A stretch of DNA of 64,000 nucleotides from JAIVGV01 sp036389335 (GCA_036389335.1 DASVQC010000008.1:61331-125330); one strand, 5' to 3'; positions 51,364 through 60,668 are shown, numbered from the stretch's first letter. Notes: a model not told the origin generated them from the sequence alone. A program made the numbers and translations.

Positions 51364-51458
51364 AGGCTCGCTGCGGGGAAGCGCGGAGGGGGCGCAGAGA
51401 AATCCTTAGTCCCCCTTGCGCCCCCTGCCCGCGTCTCCCTGCGCCCCCGCGGCGAGCC
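51364..51458. repeat. Intergenic hairpin between convergent signalling genes
   Basis: Left arm (51364-51399) GGCTCGCTGCGGGGAAGCG and onward with GGAGGGGGCGCAGAG. Right arm (51412-51458) with TTGCGCCCCCTGCCCGCGTC and CCCGCGGCGAGCC. The right arm stops four bases before the kinase stop codon (51463-51465). Confidence 0.75.
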
Positions 51459-51462
51459 CTGA

Positions 51463-53439
51463 TTATGCGGCGGCGAGTTCGCCGTCGCGCGCTGCCTCCT
51501 CGCGCGGCGCTGCCGATCTATTGCGCTGCTCTACCTCGCGCAGGATTTCGACGATCCGCTTCATCGAGAAGGGCTTCGACACGACCCAATCGACGCGCGC
51601 CGCCTGCTGCTGCTCGGAGCCCACCGACTCGCCCCACCCCGTGATCACGGCGACCGGGATCCCGGCGTCGCGCTCCCGCACGATCCGCGCCAGCTCCCAC
51701 CCGCTCATGCCCGGCATCCCGATGTCGGTGAAGACCGCGTCGAAGCCGCCCGCCCCGAAGATCGCGAGCGCCTCGTTGCCGCTCGCGCAGGTCACGGCCT
51801 CGCACCCTTCCGTCTCAAGAATGTCCGCGAGCAGATCGCGCACGTGCTGCTCGTCGTCGACGACGAGGACGCGCGCCCTCCCGGCTGCGGGCGCGTGAGC
51901 GTCGGCGGCGACTTCCTCCGCCGGCTCGGGCTTGAGCACGCCCCGCGCGACGGGCAGCCGGATCGTGAAGGTCGTCCCGCCGTTCACCTCCGTCTGCACC
52001 TCGACCGCGCCGTCGTGCCTGCGGACGATGCCGTAGGAGACGGCGAGGCCGAGCCCCATCCCCGCCTTGCCCTTCGTCGTGAAGAAGGGATCGAAGATGC
52101 GCGAGCGCACCTCCTGGGTCATCCCGCAGCCGGTGTCCGAGACGCTGAGGAGCACGTGTTCGCCTTCGTCCCGCGACGCGAGCGTCAGCGTGCCGCCCTG
52201 CGGCATCGCGTCCACGGCGTTGCAGATCATGTTGACCAGCACCTCGCGCAGCTCCGACTCGTCGCCCATGACGACCGAGTTCGACCCGACGTCGAGCGCG
52301 ACGCTGACGTAGGCGTCACGGGCCTCGGCGCTGTCCTTCCAGCGCGGGCGCGTCATCTCCTTCGCGTCGAGCAGGAGCTGATCGGTGGCGACGGGCTCGA
52401 AGTCGTGGCTGCGGCGCTGGCGCGCGAAGTCCTGAATGCGCTTGACGGTGCGCGCCCCGTCCTCCGCCGTCTTGATGATGATCTGCAAGCCCTTCCTGAT
52501 CTTCTCGGGGTCGGAGGTGCGCGCCACTAGCTGCGCGCGACCGAGGATGCCGGCGAGCGTGTTGTTGAAGTCGTGGGCGACGCCCGAAGCCAGCTCGCCG
52601 AGCGCCGACATCTTTTCGAGCTGCGTGAACTGCTCGCGCATCTCCTCCTGCTCGCGCCGCAGCCTGTCCTGCTCGGCGATGTAGTGCGACAACTCCTCGA
52701 CGTGCCGCTCCGCCTGCTCGGCCTGCGCGACGGAAGCCTCGACGTGCTTGAGGTAGGTGAGGTAGGTGAAGTAGACGATGCCGAGGATGGGCAGCGTGCC
52801 GACGAGGGCGTAGAAGCCGATGACGCCGACGAGCTTGGCGAGCCCGCCCGCGGCGAACGCGCCCGCGAAGTAGGTGACGGACGTCCAGAGGTAGTTGTTC
52901 CGCCAGGTCTGCCAGACGGGCTGCCCGTCCTTGAGCGCGCCGCCGACGGCGACGAGCCCGGAGTTGAAGACGTACTGCACGAACGCCATCACGCTCAGGG
53001 CGAGGACGAACGCGGGCGTGTCGCCCCCGCCCGCGAGGGCCACCACGTCGCCCACGCTCCACCAGAGGATTTCCGCGGTGATGAGGGTGGAGAGGGAGAC
53101 GACCGCCGCGTTGAAGAGGAGCGTCAGCGGCTTGCGGCTGAAGCGCAGCGAGGTGAAGAGCCCGTCGAGCGCGGCGACGACGACCGCCGCCTCCCCGCCG
53201 AAGAGCAGCAGCGTGAGGAAGACGAAGGTGTCGGAGACGGAGATGTGTGCGCTGACGCGCGGAATCTGGATGCTGAAGCGCGAGCCGATGCCGAGCGTCA
53301 GCAGCGCGAGGATGAAGAAGCGCTTGTCGAGGTGCGCGACGGGCAGGAAGCGGATCGACAGGAGGTAAGCCGCCCCGCCGAGGACGACGATCATCCGCAG
53401 GAAGGGCTTTGCGAAACGGCGCGTGCTTCCGTTCTCCAT
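51463..53439 (-). CDS. Hybrid sensor histidine kinase with C-terminal receiver
   Basis: A 658-residue inner-membrane sensor. Residues ~14-228 hold about six to seven hydrophobic helices with no large periplasmic loop, then a coiled coil (about 230-280). The HisKA motif is GVAHDFNNTLAG with His289. The ATPase domain has N407 (ICNAVD), DTGCGM and GMGLGLAVSYG. The receiver domain (about 522-640) has Asp572 (TDIGMPGMSG) and Lys622. The ATG at 53439 begins the membrane domain; upstream codons encode an unlikely basic extension. The trigger is unknown. Confidence 0.92.
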   Translation of the reverse strand: MENGSTRRFAKPFLRMIVVLGGAAYLLSIRFLPVAHLDKRFFILALLTLGIGSRFSIQIPRVSAHISVSDTFVFLTLLLFGGEAAVVVAALDGLFTSLRFSRKPLTLLFNAAVVSLSTLITAEILWWSVGDVVALAGGGDTPAFVLALSVMAFVQYVFNSGLVAVGGALKDGQPVWQTWRNNYLWTSVTYFAGAFAAGGLAKLVGVIGFYALVGTLPILGIVYFTYLTYLKHVEASVAQAEQAERHVEELSHYIAEQDRLRREQEEMREQFTQLEKMSALGELASGVAHDFNNTLAGILGRAQLVARTSDPEKIRKGLQIIIKTAEDGARTVKRIQDFARQRRSHDFEPVATDQLLLDAKEMTRPRWKDSAEARDAYVSVALDVGSNSVVMGDESELREVLVNMICNAVDAMPQGGTLTLASRDEGEHVLLSVSDTGCGMTQEVRSRIFDPFFTTKGKAGMGLGLAVSYGIVRRHDGAVEVQTEVNGGTTFTIRLPVARGVLKPEPAEEVAADAHAPAAGRARVLVVDDEQHVRDLLADILETEGCEAVTCASGNEALAIFGAGGFDAVFTDIGMPGMSGWELARIVRERDAGIPVAVITGWGESVGSEQQQAARVDWVVSKPFSMKRIVEILREVEQRNRSAAPREEAARDGELAAA

Positions 53440-53772
53440 TTTGGAGCGACTCCGGGTTGAGTTACAGGTTCCGGCGATTGCGGCGGGAGGAGGGGCGGGG
53501 CGCGCGCGCGCGTGAGTCACGCGCCGCCATCGATAATACCAAACGGGGCGCGGGGCGCGGGAAAAAACTTTACGCGCGCGGCGCGCGCCGGAGCCCTCGA
53601 CGCGCGCCTCGCCGGCCCGTGGGCGGGCGGGCGCGCCGCTCGTGCTGAAACGGGCGTGAGCGCCGCGCCAACATCGCGCGGCGCTCACGCCGTAACTGCC
53701 TTGCTTCTCATTCTCCGGGGCTCACGACAGCGTCGCCCCCGCGCCCCTTACGACGGGGCGCGTGCCCGCGTG
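53440..53772. other. Gene-free stretch with a perfect hairpin
   Basis: GC-rich, no gene. It contains exact 15-bp arms at 53653-53667 and 53677-53691 (GGCGTGAGCGCCGCG and its complement) around a 9-base loop. The hairpin lies 82 bp beyond the stop of the subtilase gene on the minus strand and is a plausible end for that transcript. No other structure is clear. Confidence 0.6.
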
Positions 53773-55986
53773 TTATAGGGGCGTCGTGGCGAGCACGGTG
53801 TTGGAGTAGTCGGAATCGGTCGTCCTGCTGAGCGACGCGCGGACGCGGAAGTAGTAGCGCGTGTTGGCCGTCAGCTTGGTGTTCGAGTAGGTGACGACGT
53901 TCGAGCCGACCGTCGCGATCTGCGTGAAGTTGACGCCGTCGGTCGAGCGCTCGATTTTGAAGCCCGTCTCGGAGGAGGCGTTGTCCTTCCACGAGAGGTT
54001 GATCTGCGTGCGGGAGACGGCGGTGGCCGTCAGGTTGCCCGGCACGGGATCGACGACGACCCCCATGCAGGCCGTCGGGTCGCCCATCACCAGAGCGCGC
54101 AAGGCTTGCGACGCCACGTCGCCGGTCAGGACTCCGTCGCCGACGAGGACTCCGTCGCCGACGAGGACGCCGTCGCCGATCAGAACGCCGTCGCCGAGCA
54201 TCACGCCGTCGCCGATGAGGACGCCGGTGCCGTAGAAGTAGGTGCCGCCGTTCATCGTCGTGCCGTTACTCTTGAGCAGGGTGTCGCCGATCAGCACGCC
54301 GTCGCTGACGAGCCCGCTGTCGCCGATGAGGACGCCGTTGCTCTCGACGGTGGCGTCGCCGAGCAGGACGCCGAGGCCGTAGACCTTCTGGTACTGCGTC
54401 ATCAGGTTCGCGCCCGTGCCGTAAGTCTGATCGAAGATGACGCCCTGCGCCCACTGGAAGCTGAAGCCCGCAATCGTCGTCTGCGCGGTCGGGAGCGAGC
54501 AGGCGGGGCAGAGCAGCGGCGCGCCCGTCGAGAGGCTGACCTGATTCAAGTCCGCGCGCACGGCCTTCGCCATCCGCACCGCGCCCTCGATGTTCACTTC
54601 GCCCGCGCCCTGCTGGAACGGGTTGAAGCCCGCGAGCGGCTGCGCCGTGTAGGAGAGGATCGCCTTGACGAGGTTCGGCGTGAGCGACGGGTTGGCTTGG
54701 AGCATCATCGCCGCCGCGCCGGAGACGACGGGCGCGGCCATCGACGTGCCGTTCAGGTACATCTGCTCGCGCGCCTCCGAGCCGCTCACGTTCGCGTCGA
54801 GCAAGGGGTTGGTCGTCACGAGGTAGTTGCGGGGCGACTGCGCGTAGATGATCTTGTTGCCGGGGGCGACCAGATCGGGCTTGATCAGATTGTCGTAGTG
54901 GCGCGCGCCGTTCGGGTCGGTCCAGAAGCTGCGCGTCGGCCCGCGCGAGCTGTAGGTCGTGATGGTGTCGTCGGCGCGCGAGTCGGTGCCGAGCGTGTTC
55001 GCCGCGCCGACCGTGATGACGGAGGGCTCGTTGCCGGGCGAGTGAATCTGGCCGTAGATTTCACGACCGATCCCGTCTTTGCCCTCGTTGCCCGCGGCGG
55101 CGACGACCACGACGCCCGCATCGACGAGGCGGCGCGCCGCTTGGCAGAGCGGGTCGTAGAGGTACGAATCGACGGCGGTCGTGCCGAGGCTCAGGTTGAC
55201 GACGCGGATGTTGTAGGCGGCGCGGTTGGCGAGCACCCAGTCGAGCGCGCTGAGCAGGCCGGAGACCGAGCCGCGCCCCTGCGAATCGAGCACGCGCAGG
55301 CTGACGATCTTCGAGTTCGAGGCGATGCCCTGATACGCGCCGCTCGACACGGCCCCGTTGCCCGCGGCGGCGGCGGCGACGTGCGTGCCGTGCCCGTACG
55401 GATCGTCCGTGCGCCCCTCGCCCGTGAAGTCCAGACTGTAGGCGACGCGACCGCTGACGGAAGCGTGGTTGACGTAGATGCCCGAGTCGATGACGGCGAT
55501 GCCGACGCCGGTGCCGTCGTACTTGGTCAAGCCGCCGAGCGCGCGCGCGGCGTCCGCGCCCGTCGTGAGCGAGATGTGGCCGAGCGACTTGAGCGGGCGG
55601 TCGAGCGCCACGTAGTCGACGTCGGAGCTTTTCGCGAGGTTGGAGATCGCGTAGGAGGGCATCTTCACGGCGCGGGAATTGATCCGGGTGAAATTCTTTT
55701 TGATCACGCCGGAGTTATTCGCCACCTCGGAATCGAGCGTGCTGTTCCACCCGGCCACCGGCACGACCACGACGTCGAGCAGGTCGCCGCTGTCGCCGGT
55801 CTGCATCTTCTTCTTCAGGTCGGCGGAAATTTTGTCGTGCGAGCCGTGCGCCGACGCTTTGTGCGCCGAACGATCAGCGAGGATAATGCCCGCGACGAGG
55901 CAGAGCAGCAGCGCGAACAGCGCGCGGCCCGTCGGTCTTCGGTGGCGGCGTGGGGTGGACATGGTCAGTTTGTCTCTTCGTCTCAT
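53773..55986 (-). CDS. Subtilisin-family (S8) serine protease with hexapeptide-repeat segment and Fn3 domain
   Basis: A 737-residue secreted protease. After a signal peptide and an inhibitor-like prodomain (about 50-140), the catalytic triad is Asp167 (AVIDSGI), His202 (GHGTHVAAAAAG) and Ser415 (NGTSMAAP), with Asn300 as oxyanion residue. Residues ~538-623 are a run of GVLIGD-type hexapeptides, six of them contiguous (588-623). The pattern I/V-G-D-G-V-L fits left-handed beta-helix hexapeptide repeats. A fibronectin type III domain (about 648-737) ends the protein. The start may instead be Met9 (55962), which precedes the basic signal region. Role: extracellular protein digestion. Confidence 0.92.
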   Translation of the reverse strand: MRRRDKLTMSTPRRHRRPTGRALFALLLCLVAGIILADRSAHKASAHGSHDKISADLKKKMQTGDSGDLLDVVVVPVAGWNSTLDSEVANNSGVIKKNFTRINSRAVKMPSYAISNLAKSSDVDYVALDRPLKSLGHISLTTGADAARALGGLTKYDGTGVGIAVIDSGIYVNHASVSGRVAYSLDFTGEGRTDDPYGHGTHVAAAAAGNGAVSSGAYQGIASNSKIVSLRVLDSQGRGSVSGLLSALDWVLANRAAYNIRVVNLSLGTTAVDSYLYDPLCQAARRLVDAGVVVVAAAGNEGKDGIGREIYGQIHSPGNEPSVITVGAANTLGTDSRADDTITTYSSRGPTRSFWTDPNGARHYDNLIKPDLVAPGNKIIYAQSPRNYLVTTNPLLDANVSGSEAREQMYLNGTSMAAPVVSGAAAMMLQANPSLTPNLVKAILSYTAQPLAGFNPFQQGAGEVNIEGAVRMAKAVRADLNQVSLSTGAPLLCPACSLPTAQTTIAGFSFQWAQGVIFDQTYGTGANLMTQYQKVYGLGVLLGDATVESNGVLIGDSGLVSDGVLIGDTLLKSNGTTMNGGTYFYGTGVLIGDGVMLGDGVLIGDGVLVGDGVLVGDGVLTGDVASQALRALVMGDPTACMGVVVDPVPGNLTATAVSRTQINLSWKDNASSETGFKIERSTDGVNFTQIATVGSNVVTYSNTKLTANTRYYFRVRASLSRTTDSDYSNTVLATTPL
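54118..54225 (-). repeat. 18-bp tandem repeat coding GVLxGD hexapeptides
   Basis: Six contiguous 18-base units inside the subtilase gene encode GVLIGD, GVMLGD, GVLIGD, GVLVGD, GVLVGD and GVLTGD. More scattered units lie at 54226-54375. The DNA units differ mainly at third positions, so the peptide repeat is under selection or was amplified some time ago. Confidence 0.85.
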
Positions 55987-56198
55987 CTGTTAGAATTTTC
56001 CGGTCGGCATCAACGAACAAAAAGCTATTGCCGAGCCCTCGTTTGGCAACGACCGTGCCAGCGGCGGATTCGGCGTTTTTGCCCGCGAAAACCGGGCCTC
56101 CGAGCACGCGGCGACGGCGGGTTCGGTCAGCGGCGCGGTCAGGCTGAAGCCGTCATCGGTCAGCGTGATGAGGCGCGGGGCGCGTGCGAGACACGTAA

Positions 56199-57053
56199 AT
56201 GGCGACTCCGATTCAGAGGCGGAAGACGATCCCCGCGGCGCTGCCCGCGGAGGTCGAGGCGTTCCGCGACCGCGCGTGGCGGCGCGAGCCGGAGCGCCGC
56301 GTCGAGACCGCGGCTGACGCGGAGGCCCTCGTCGAGGCGGCGGGCTTCTGCGCGGCGATGACCGACGCGCGGCGGGCGGGCGCGTCGCTCTACGTCGCCG
56401 TCTGCGGCAGGCGCGACGCCTTCATGCCGCGCAACGTGCAGAAAGACCCCGAGAGCAGCCTCGCGTGGACGATCAAAGACGACGTGATGCGCCGCGGTCG
56501 CGTCTACTACGCGAAGCTCGCGAAGGGGCGCGCGACGTTCGTCGCCCCGCGCCTCGTCGCACACTTCAACGCGCTGTGGGGCGTGCCGCGCAGTCAGGAA
56601 CGGGGACGACTCTCGGCGGACGCGCGCGCCATGCTGCGCGTGCTGCGGCGCGAGTGGGAGCTGGCGACGAGCGATCTCCGCGACGCGGCGAAGATGGATC
56701 GCGCGCGCGCCACGCGCGCCCTCGACGAGTTGCAGCGCGCGATGAAGGTCGTCCCCGAAGACGTGCTCTACGAGCCGTGGTTCACCTACGTGTGGACGCT
56801 CGCCGAAGGGCGGTTCGCGGGGCAGTTGAAGTCGCGCGTCACGCGCGCGGCGGCGCTCCGCGAGGTCGCGCGCGCGTTCCTCGACGGGGCGGGCATGACG
56901 GCGCGCGGCGAGCTGGCGCGCGTCACGGGCCTGTCGCGCGCGGACGCGGGCCTCGGCAACCGCGCGCTCGTGCGCGAGGGCTACGCCGGGCGGCTCGAAG
57001 AGGGCGTCTACAGGCTGACGGACTTCGACGAGCGGCTGCGCGGGATGGAGTGA
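56199..57053 (+). CDS. Winged-helix protein, YcaQ/AlkZ-like family (tentative)
   Basis: A 284-residue cytoplasmic, Arg-rich protein. The N-terminal part (VEAFRDRAWRREPERRVET) and middle (AWTIKDDVMRRGRVYYAKLAK split over 89-109) resemble short proteins annotated as winged-helix or AlkZ/YcaQ-related. YcaQ/AlkZ proteins are DNA glycosylases that act on crosslinks; the diagnostic catalytic Q-x-Q/D motif is not evident here, so activity is doubtful. A second helical region (140-180, LRREWELATSDLRDAAKMDR) looks like a winged helix. It is divergent from the subtilase gene. Confidence 0.6.
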   Translation: MATPIQRRKTIPAALPAEVEAFRDRAWRREPERRVETAADAEALVEAAGFCAAMTDARRAGASLYVAVCGRRDAFMPRNVQKDPESSLAWTIKDDVMRRGRVYYAKLAKGRATFVAPRLVAHFNALWGVPRSQERGRLSADARAMLRVLRREWELATSDLRDAAKMDRARATRALDELQRAMKVVPEDVLYEPWFTYVWTLAEGRFAGQLKSRVTRAAALREVARAFLDGAGMTARGELARVTGLSRADAGLGNRALVREGYAGRLEEGVYRLTDFDERLRGME

Positions 57054-57138
57054 GCGTCCGCGCTGCGTTTGCCGTCGCGGCGATCACGGGCCGGGCGGGC
57101 CGGGGGCGCGGTAATCGCCAGCGGGCGTCGCGAAGGTT

Positions 57139-57144
57139 TATAAT
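57139..57144 (+). promoter_or_regulatory. -10 element upstream of the VWA gene
   Basis: A consensus TATAAT 40 bases before the ATG at 57184. No good -35 at 16-18 bases; the transcript probably starts near 57151. Confidence 0.45.
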
Positions 57145-57183
57145 CACACCGCGAGTCGCAGAGTCGGGCCGGGAGGAGTCTTG

Positions 57184-58158
57184 ATGAGCCGGAATCATTT
57201 GCCGAAGGCGACGGCCTTTTTCGCCGCCCTCGCCCTCACGCTGTCGGCGGCGGGGGCGAAGGGGCAGGACGCTTTGCGCTCGGGCGACGAGCGGCGCGAG
57301 CGCAGGGGCGCGGTGCGCTCCGTGACGATCCCGGTGATGGTGAGCGTGCCGCTGCCGCGCGGGGGCAGCGAGGAGCTGCGCCCGCTCGGCCTCACGCTCA
57401 CGGAAGACGGCGAGCGGCAGGAGATACTCTCGACGCGCAGCCAAGCCGAGCGCGCGCCGCTCTACCTGACCGTGCTCGTCCAAGACGATCTCATCCCGCC
57501 CGCCGCCAACGAGATCAGCACGCTCGCCGGCTTCATCCGCCGCCTGCCCGAAGGCACGTACGTCTCGGTCGGCTACCTGCGCGTCGGCTCGATCCAGATC
57601 AGGCAGAAGTTCACGACCGATCTCGAACGCGCGGCGAAGGCGCTGCGCATCCCCTTCGGCACGCCCTCGGTCGGCCCCTACAACCCTTACGCGATCATCG
57701 TCGAGGCCCTCAAGCGTTACCAGTCGCAGCCCGTCGGGCGTCGCGCCGTCCTCGCCGTCACCGACGGGCTCGACATCTCGCGCGGCGTCGAAAACTCCCT
57801 CGCCTCGCAGAGCACCGATCTGGAGCGCGCCATCGGGGAGGCGCAGCGGCGCGGCGTCGCCGTCTACTCGATCTACACGCCGACGGCGAGCACGAGCGGC
57901 AACCCCTCGCTCGTCAACAACGCCCAAGGGGCGCTCTCGCGGCTCTCGGAAGAGACCGGCGGCAAGGCATTCTTTCAGGGGACGGGCGCGCCCCTCAGCT
58001 TCGATCCCTTCCTGCGCGAGATCGACGACAAGCTCGGCAAGCTGATCGCTCTCACGTACCTCTCGACCCACGCCGACAAAGGCTTCCACAAGATCAAGCT
58101 CGAAGTGATGCTCGAAGGCGCGCAGCTCAACTACCCCGCGGGCTACACGCGGAAGTAG
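57184..58158 (+). CDS. VWFA-related secreted protein (Acidobacteria type) with degenerate MIDAS
   Basis: A 324-residue exported protein (signal peptide 1-28) of the VWFA-related group common in Acidobacteria. The von Willebrand A-like domain spans ~92-300. The first metal-site motif is replaced by VLVQDDLIPP (no D-x-S-x-S), while the later AVTDGLDISRG is kept, so metal-dependent adhesion may be lost or changed. The ATG at 57184 has GGAGGAG six bases upstream. Function unknown; protein-protein contact at the cell surface is the usual guess. Confidence 0.82.
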   Translation: MSRNHLPKATAFFAALALTLSAAGAKGQDALRSGDERRERRGAVRSVTIPVMVSVPLPRGGSEELRPLGLTLTEDGERQEILSTRSQAERAPLYLTVLVQDDLIPPAANEISTLAGFIRRLPEGTYVSVGYLRVGSIQIRQKFTTDLERAAKALRIPFGTPSVGPYNPYAIIVEALKRYQSQPVGRRAVLAVTDGLDISRGVENSLASQSTDLERAIGEAQRRGVAVYSIYTPTASTSGNPSLVNNAQGALSRLSEETGGKAFFQGTGAPLSFDPFLREIDDKLGKLIALTYLSTHADKGFHKIKLEVMLEGAQLNYPAGYTRK

Positions 58159-58203
58159 CGACGGCCTGCGGGCGCGAGCCGCGCCGACCGGGGGACGCGT
58201 CCC

Positions 58204-59589
58204 ATGTACTTCAAACAGTTCTACCTCGGCTGCCTCGCGCACGCCTCTTACATGATCGGCTCGGAGGGCGAGGCGGCGGTCGTCGATCCGCAGCGCGACG
58301 TGGGCGAGTACGTCGCGGAGGCGGCGCGGCAGGGGCTCAGGATCAAGTACGTCGTCGAGACGCACCTGCACGCCGACTTCGTCAGCGGCCACTGCGAGCT
58401 GGCCGCGCGCACGGGCGCGGAGATCGTCATCAGCCGTCGCGCCGAAGCCCGCTTCCCGCACCGCGCCGTCGCGGAGGGCGACGAGATCGGCGTCGGCAAA
58501 GTCACGCTGCGCTTCGTCGAGACGCCGGGCCACACGCCGGAGGGCGTCTGCGTGCTCGTCGTCGATCACGAAGTCTCGGACGAGCCGCAGAAGGTTCTGA
58601 CGGGCGACACGCTCTTCGTCGGCGACGTGGGGCGGCCCGATCTCGCCGGCTCGCGCGGCTACACGAGCGAGGCGATGGCGGCGATGCTCTACGAGAGCCT
58701 CCACGGCAAGCTCCTCAAGCTCGGCGACGGGGTGGAGATGTTTCCCGCTCACGGCGCGGGCTCGATGTGCGGGCGCAACATCTCGAAGGAGACCTCCTCG
58801 ACCATCGGCCAGCAGCGGCGCTTCAACTACGCGCTCGCGCCGATGTCGAAGGACGAATTCGTCCGCATGATGACGACCGATCTGCCGCCCGCGCCCGCTT
58901 ACTTCTCGCGCGACGCCGAGATCAACCGCGCGGGCGCGCCCCCTCTGGCCGACGCGCCGCCCCCACGCGCACTGTCGCCGCGGGAGGTGAGCGATCTCCG
59001 GGGCGAAGGCCGCCTCGTCCTCGACGTGCGCGCGGCGGCGGAGTTCGGCGCGGCGCACGTGCCGGGCGCGCTCAACGTGGGGCTCGGCGGGCAGTTCGCC
59101 ATCTGGGCGGCGAGCTTGATCGATCCGGATCGGAAGATCGTCTTGGTCGCGGACGGCGACGAAAAAGTCGGCGAGGCCGTGACGCGGCTCGCGCGCGTCG
59201 GGATAGAAACGGTCGAGGGCTTCCTCGGCGGCGGGATGGAGGCGTGGCGCGCAGCCGGGTTAGAGACTGCGACCGTCCCGCAAATCACCGTCGACGATCT
59301 TCACCGCCGCGTCGAGGCGGGCGACGATCTGCAAATCCTCGACGTGCGCCGACCCGGGGAGTTCGCCGACGGCCACGTGCCGGGGGCCGCCCCCGCCCCG
59401 CTCGCCGAGCTTCGGCGGAGCGCGCTCGACGGCCTCGATCCGGCGCGACCGCTCGCCGTCATCTGCGCGGGCGGGTACCGTTCGAGCGCGGCGACGAGCC
59501 TGCTCATCACACGCGGCTTCAAAAAACTCTTCAACGTCGCGGGCGGAACCTCAGCCTACGTCGGCGCGGGCTACGCGGTCGAGAAGTAG
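58204..59589 (+). CDS. Persulfide dioxygenase-like metallo-beta-lactamase fused to two rhodanese domains
   Basis: A 461-residue cytoplasmic sulfur-metabolism enzyme. The ETHE1-like iron site is His54 (VETHLHADFVSGH), His110 (ETPGHTPEG) and Asp135 (TGDTLFVGDVGRPD), so it should oxidise glutathione persulfide to sulfite. Two rhodanese domains follow (about 262-360 and 365-458). The second has its catalytic Cys421 (AVICAGGYRSSAA). In the first the equivalent position is Ala316 (VLVADGDEK), so it is probably structural. Such triple-domain proteins are common in bacteria that handle sulfide. Confidence 0.92.
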   Translation: MYFKQFYLGCLAHASYMIGSEGEAAVVDPQRDVGEYVAEAARQGLRIKYVVETHLHADFVSGHCELAARTGAEIVISRRAEARFPHRAVAEGDEIGVGKVTLRFVETPGHTPEGVCVLVVDHEVSDEPQKVLTGDTLFVGDVGRPDLAGSRGYTSEAMAAMLYESLHGKLLKLGDGVEMFPAHGAGSMCGRNISKETSSTIGQQRRFNYALAPMSKDEFVRMMTTDLPPAPAYFSRDAEINRAGAPPLADAPPPRALSPREVSDLRGEGRLVLDVRAAAEFGAAHVPGALNVGLGGQFAIWAASLIDPDRKIVLVADGDEKVGEAVTRLARVGIETVEGFLGGGMEAWRAAGLETATVPQITVDDLHRRVEAGDDLQILDVRRPGEFADGHVPGAAPAPLAELRRSALDGLDPARPLAVICAGGYRSSAATSLLITRGFKKLFNVAGGTSAYVGAGYAVEK

Positions 59590-59831
59590 GCGCGAGCGCG
59601 GTCGAGAAGTTGACGCGCCGCGCGCGCTCCCCGCAGCCGCCCGGTCGCGAAACTTTCATCCGGGCCCGCCCGTACTGGATCGCGCAAAGGGGCGGGGCGA
59701 AGGAAGCGCGGCGGCGGCCCGATGCCGCTCACGACGTTCCGCCCCGCGCGCGACGCTCCCACACGGCGCGCCGAGCCGTCCCGGTCGCTCAGCCGACTAA
59801 CAGTCTCGCAGTCAACTAAGGAGAGTCCAGA

Positions 59832-60668
59832 ATGTTCCGAAAGAGTTTGTTCGCCTTCGCCTTCGTCGCGCTCGCAGCCGCGGGGGCGTCTGCGCAGACG
59901 GTCGATGAGATCATCGCCAAGCACGTGACCGCGATGGGCGGCATGGAGAAACTGAAAGCCGTCAAGACGATGCGCATGACGGGGAAGATGACGCTCGCGC
60001 CGGGCCTCGAAGCGCCCGCCGTCATCGAGTACAAGCGCCCGCAGAACGTGCGCATCGAGATCACTCTGCAGGGCATGACCGCCGTGCAGGCTTACGACGG
60101 CGCGAACGCGTGGCAGATCATGCCGTTCCAGGGCAACAAGAACCCGGAGGCGATGGGCGCGGACGACCGCAAGGACATCGAGGAGGAGGCAGACCTCGTC
60201 GAGGGGCCGCTCGTCAACTACAAGGAGAAGGGCCACAAGGTCGAGCTGCTCGGCAAGGAGAAGGTCGAGGGCAGCGACGCCTACAAGCTGAAGGTCACGC
60301 TCAAGAACGGCGACGTGCAGACCGTCTACCTCGACGCCGACACCTTCCTCGACGTGAAGGCCGAGGGCAAGCGGATGATGCGCGGCACGGAGGTCGAGAC
60401 CGAGTCGTTCAGCGGCGACTACAAGGAGGTCGAGGGCCTGATGATCCCGCACTCGCTCGAAGCCGGTCAGAAGGGGAGCACGCAGCGCCAGCGCATCACC
60501 ATCGAGAAGGTCGAGATCAACCCGCCGGTCGAGGACGCGCGCTTCAAGATGCCCGAGGTGAAGAAGGCCGAGGGCAACGCGCCCGCCGCCAAGCCGGAGA
60601 ACAAGGAGTCGGAGACGAAGCCCGCCGACAAGAAGCCGGAGCCGAACAAGAAGCCGCCGCTCGGCTAG
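59832..60668 (+). CDS. LolA-like outer-membrane lipoprotein-sorting family protein
   Basis: A 278-residue exported protein (signal peptide 1-21, ending ASAQT). The mature part (about 22-238) has the twisted beta-sheet style of LolA/LolB-like proteins of Acidobacteria: VDEIIAKHVTAMGGMEKLKA, MRMTGKMTLAPG, VQAYDGANAWQIMPF, YKLKVTLKNGDVQTVYLD and IPHSLEAG. A Lys/Pro/Glu-rich tail ends it. AAGGAGAG precedes the ATG. It may carry lipids or lipoproteins in the periplasm. A hairpin follows at 60707. Confidence 0.82.
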   Translation: MFRKSLFAFAFVALAAAGASAQTVDEIIAKHVTAMGGMEKLKAVKTMRMTGKMTLAPGLEAPAVIEYKRPQNVRIEITLQGMTAVQAYDGANAWQIMPFQGNKNPEAMGADDRKDIEEEADLVEGPLVNYKEKGHKVELLGKEKVEGSDAYKLKVTLKNGDVQTVYLDADTFLDVKAEGKRMMRGTEVETESFSGDYKEVEGLMIPHSLEAGQKGSTQRQRITIEKVEINPPVEDARFKMPEVKKAEGNAPAAKPENKESETKPADKKPEPNKKPPLG

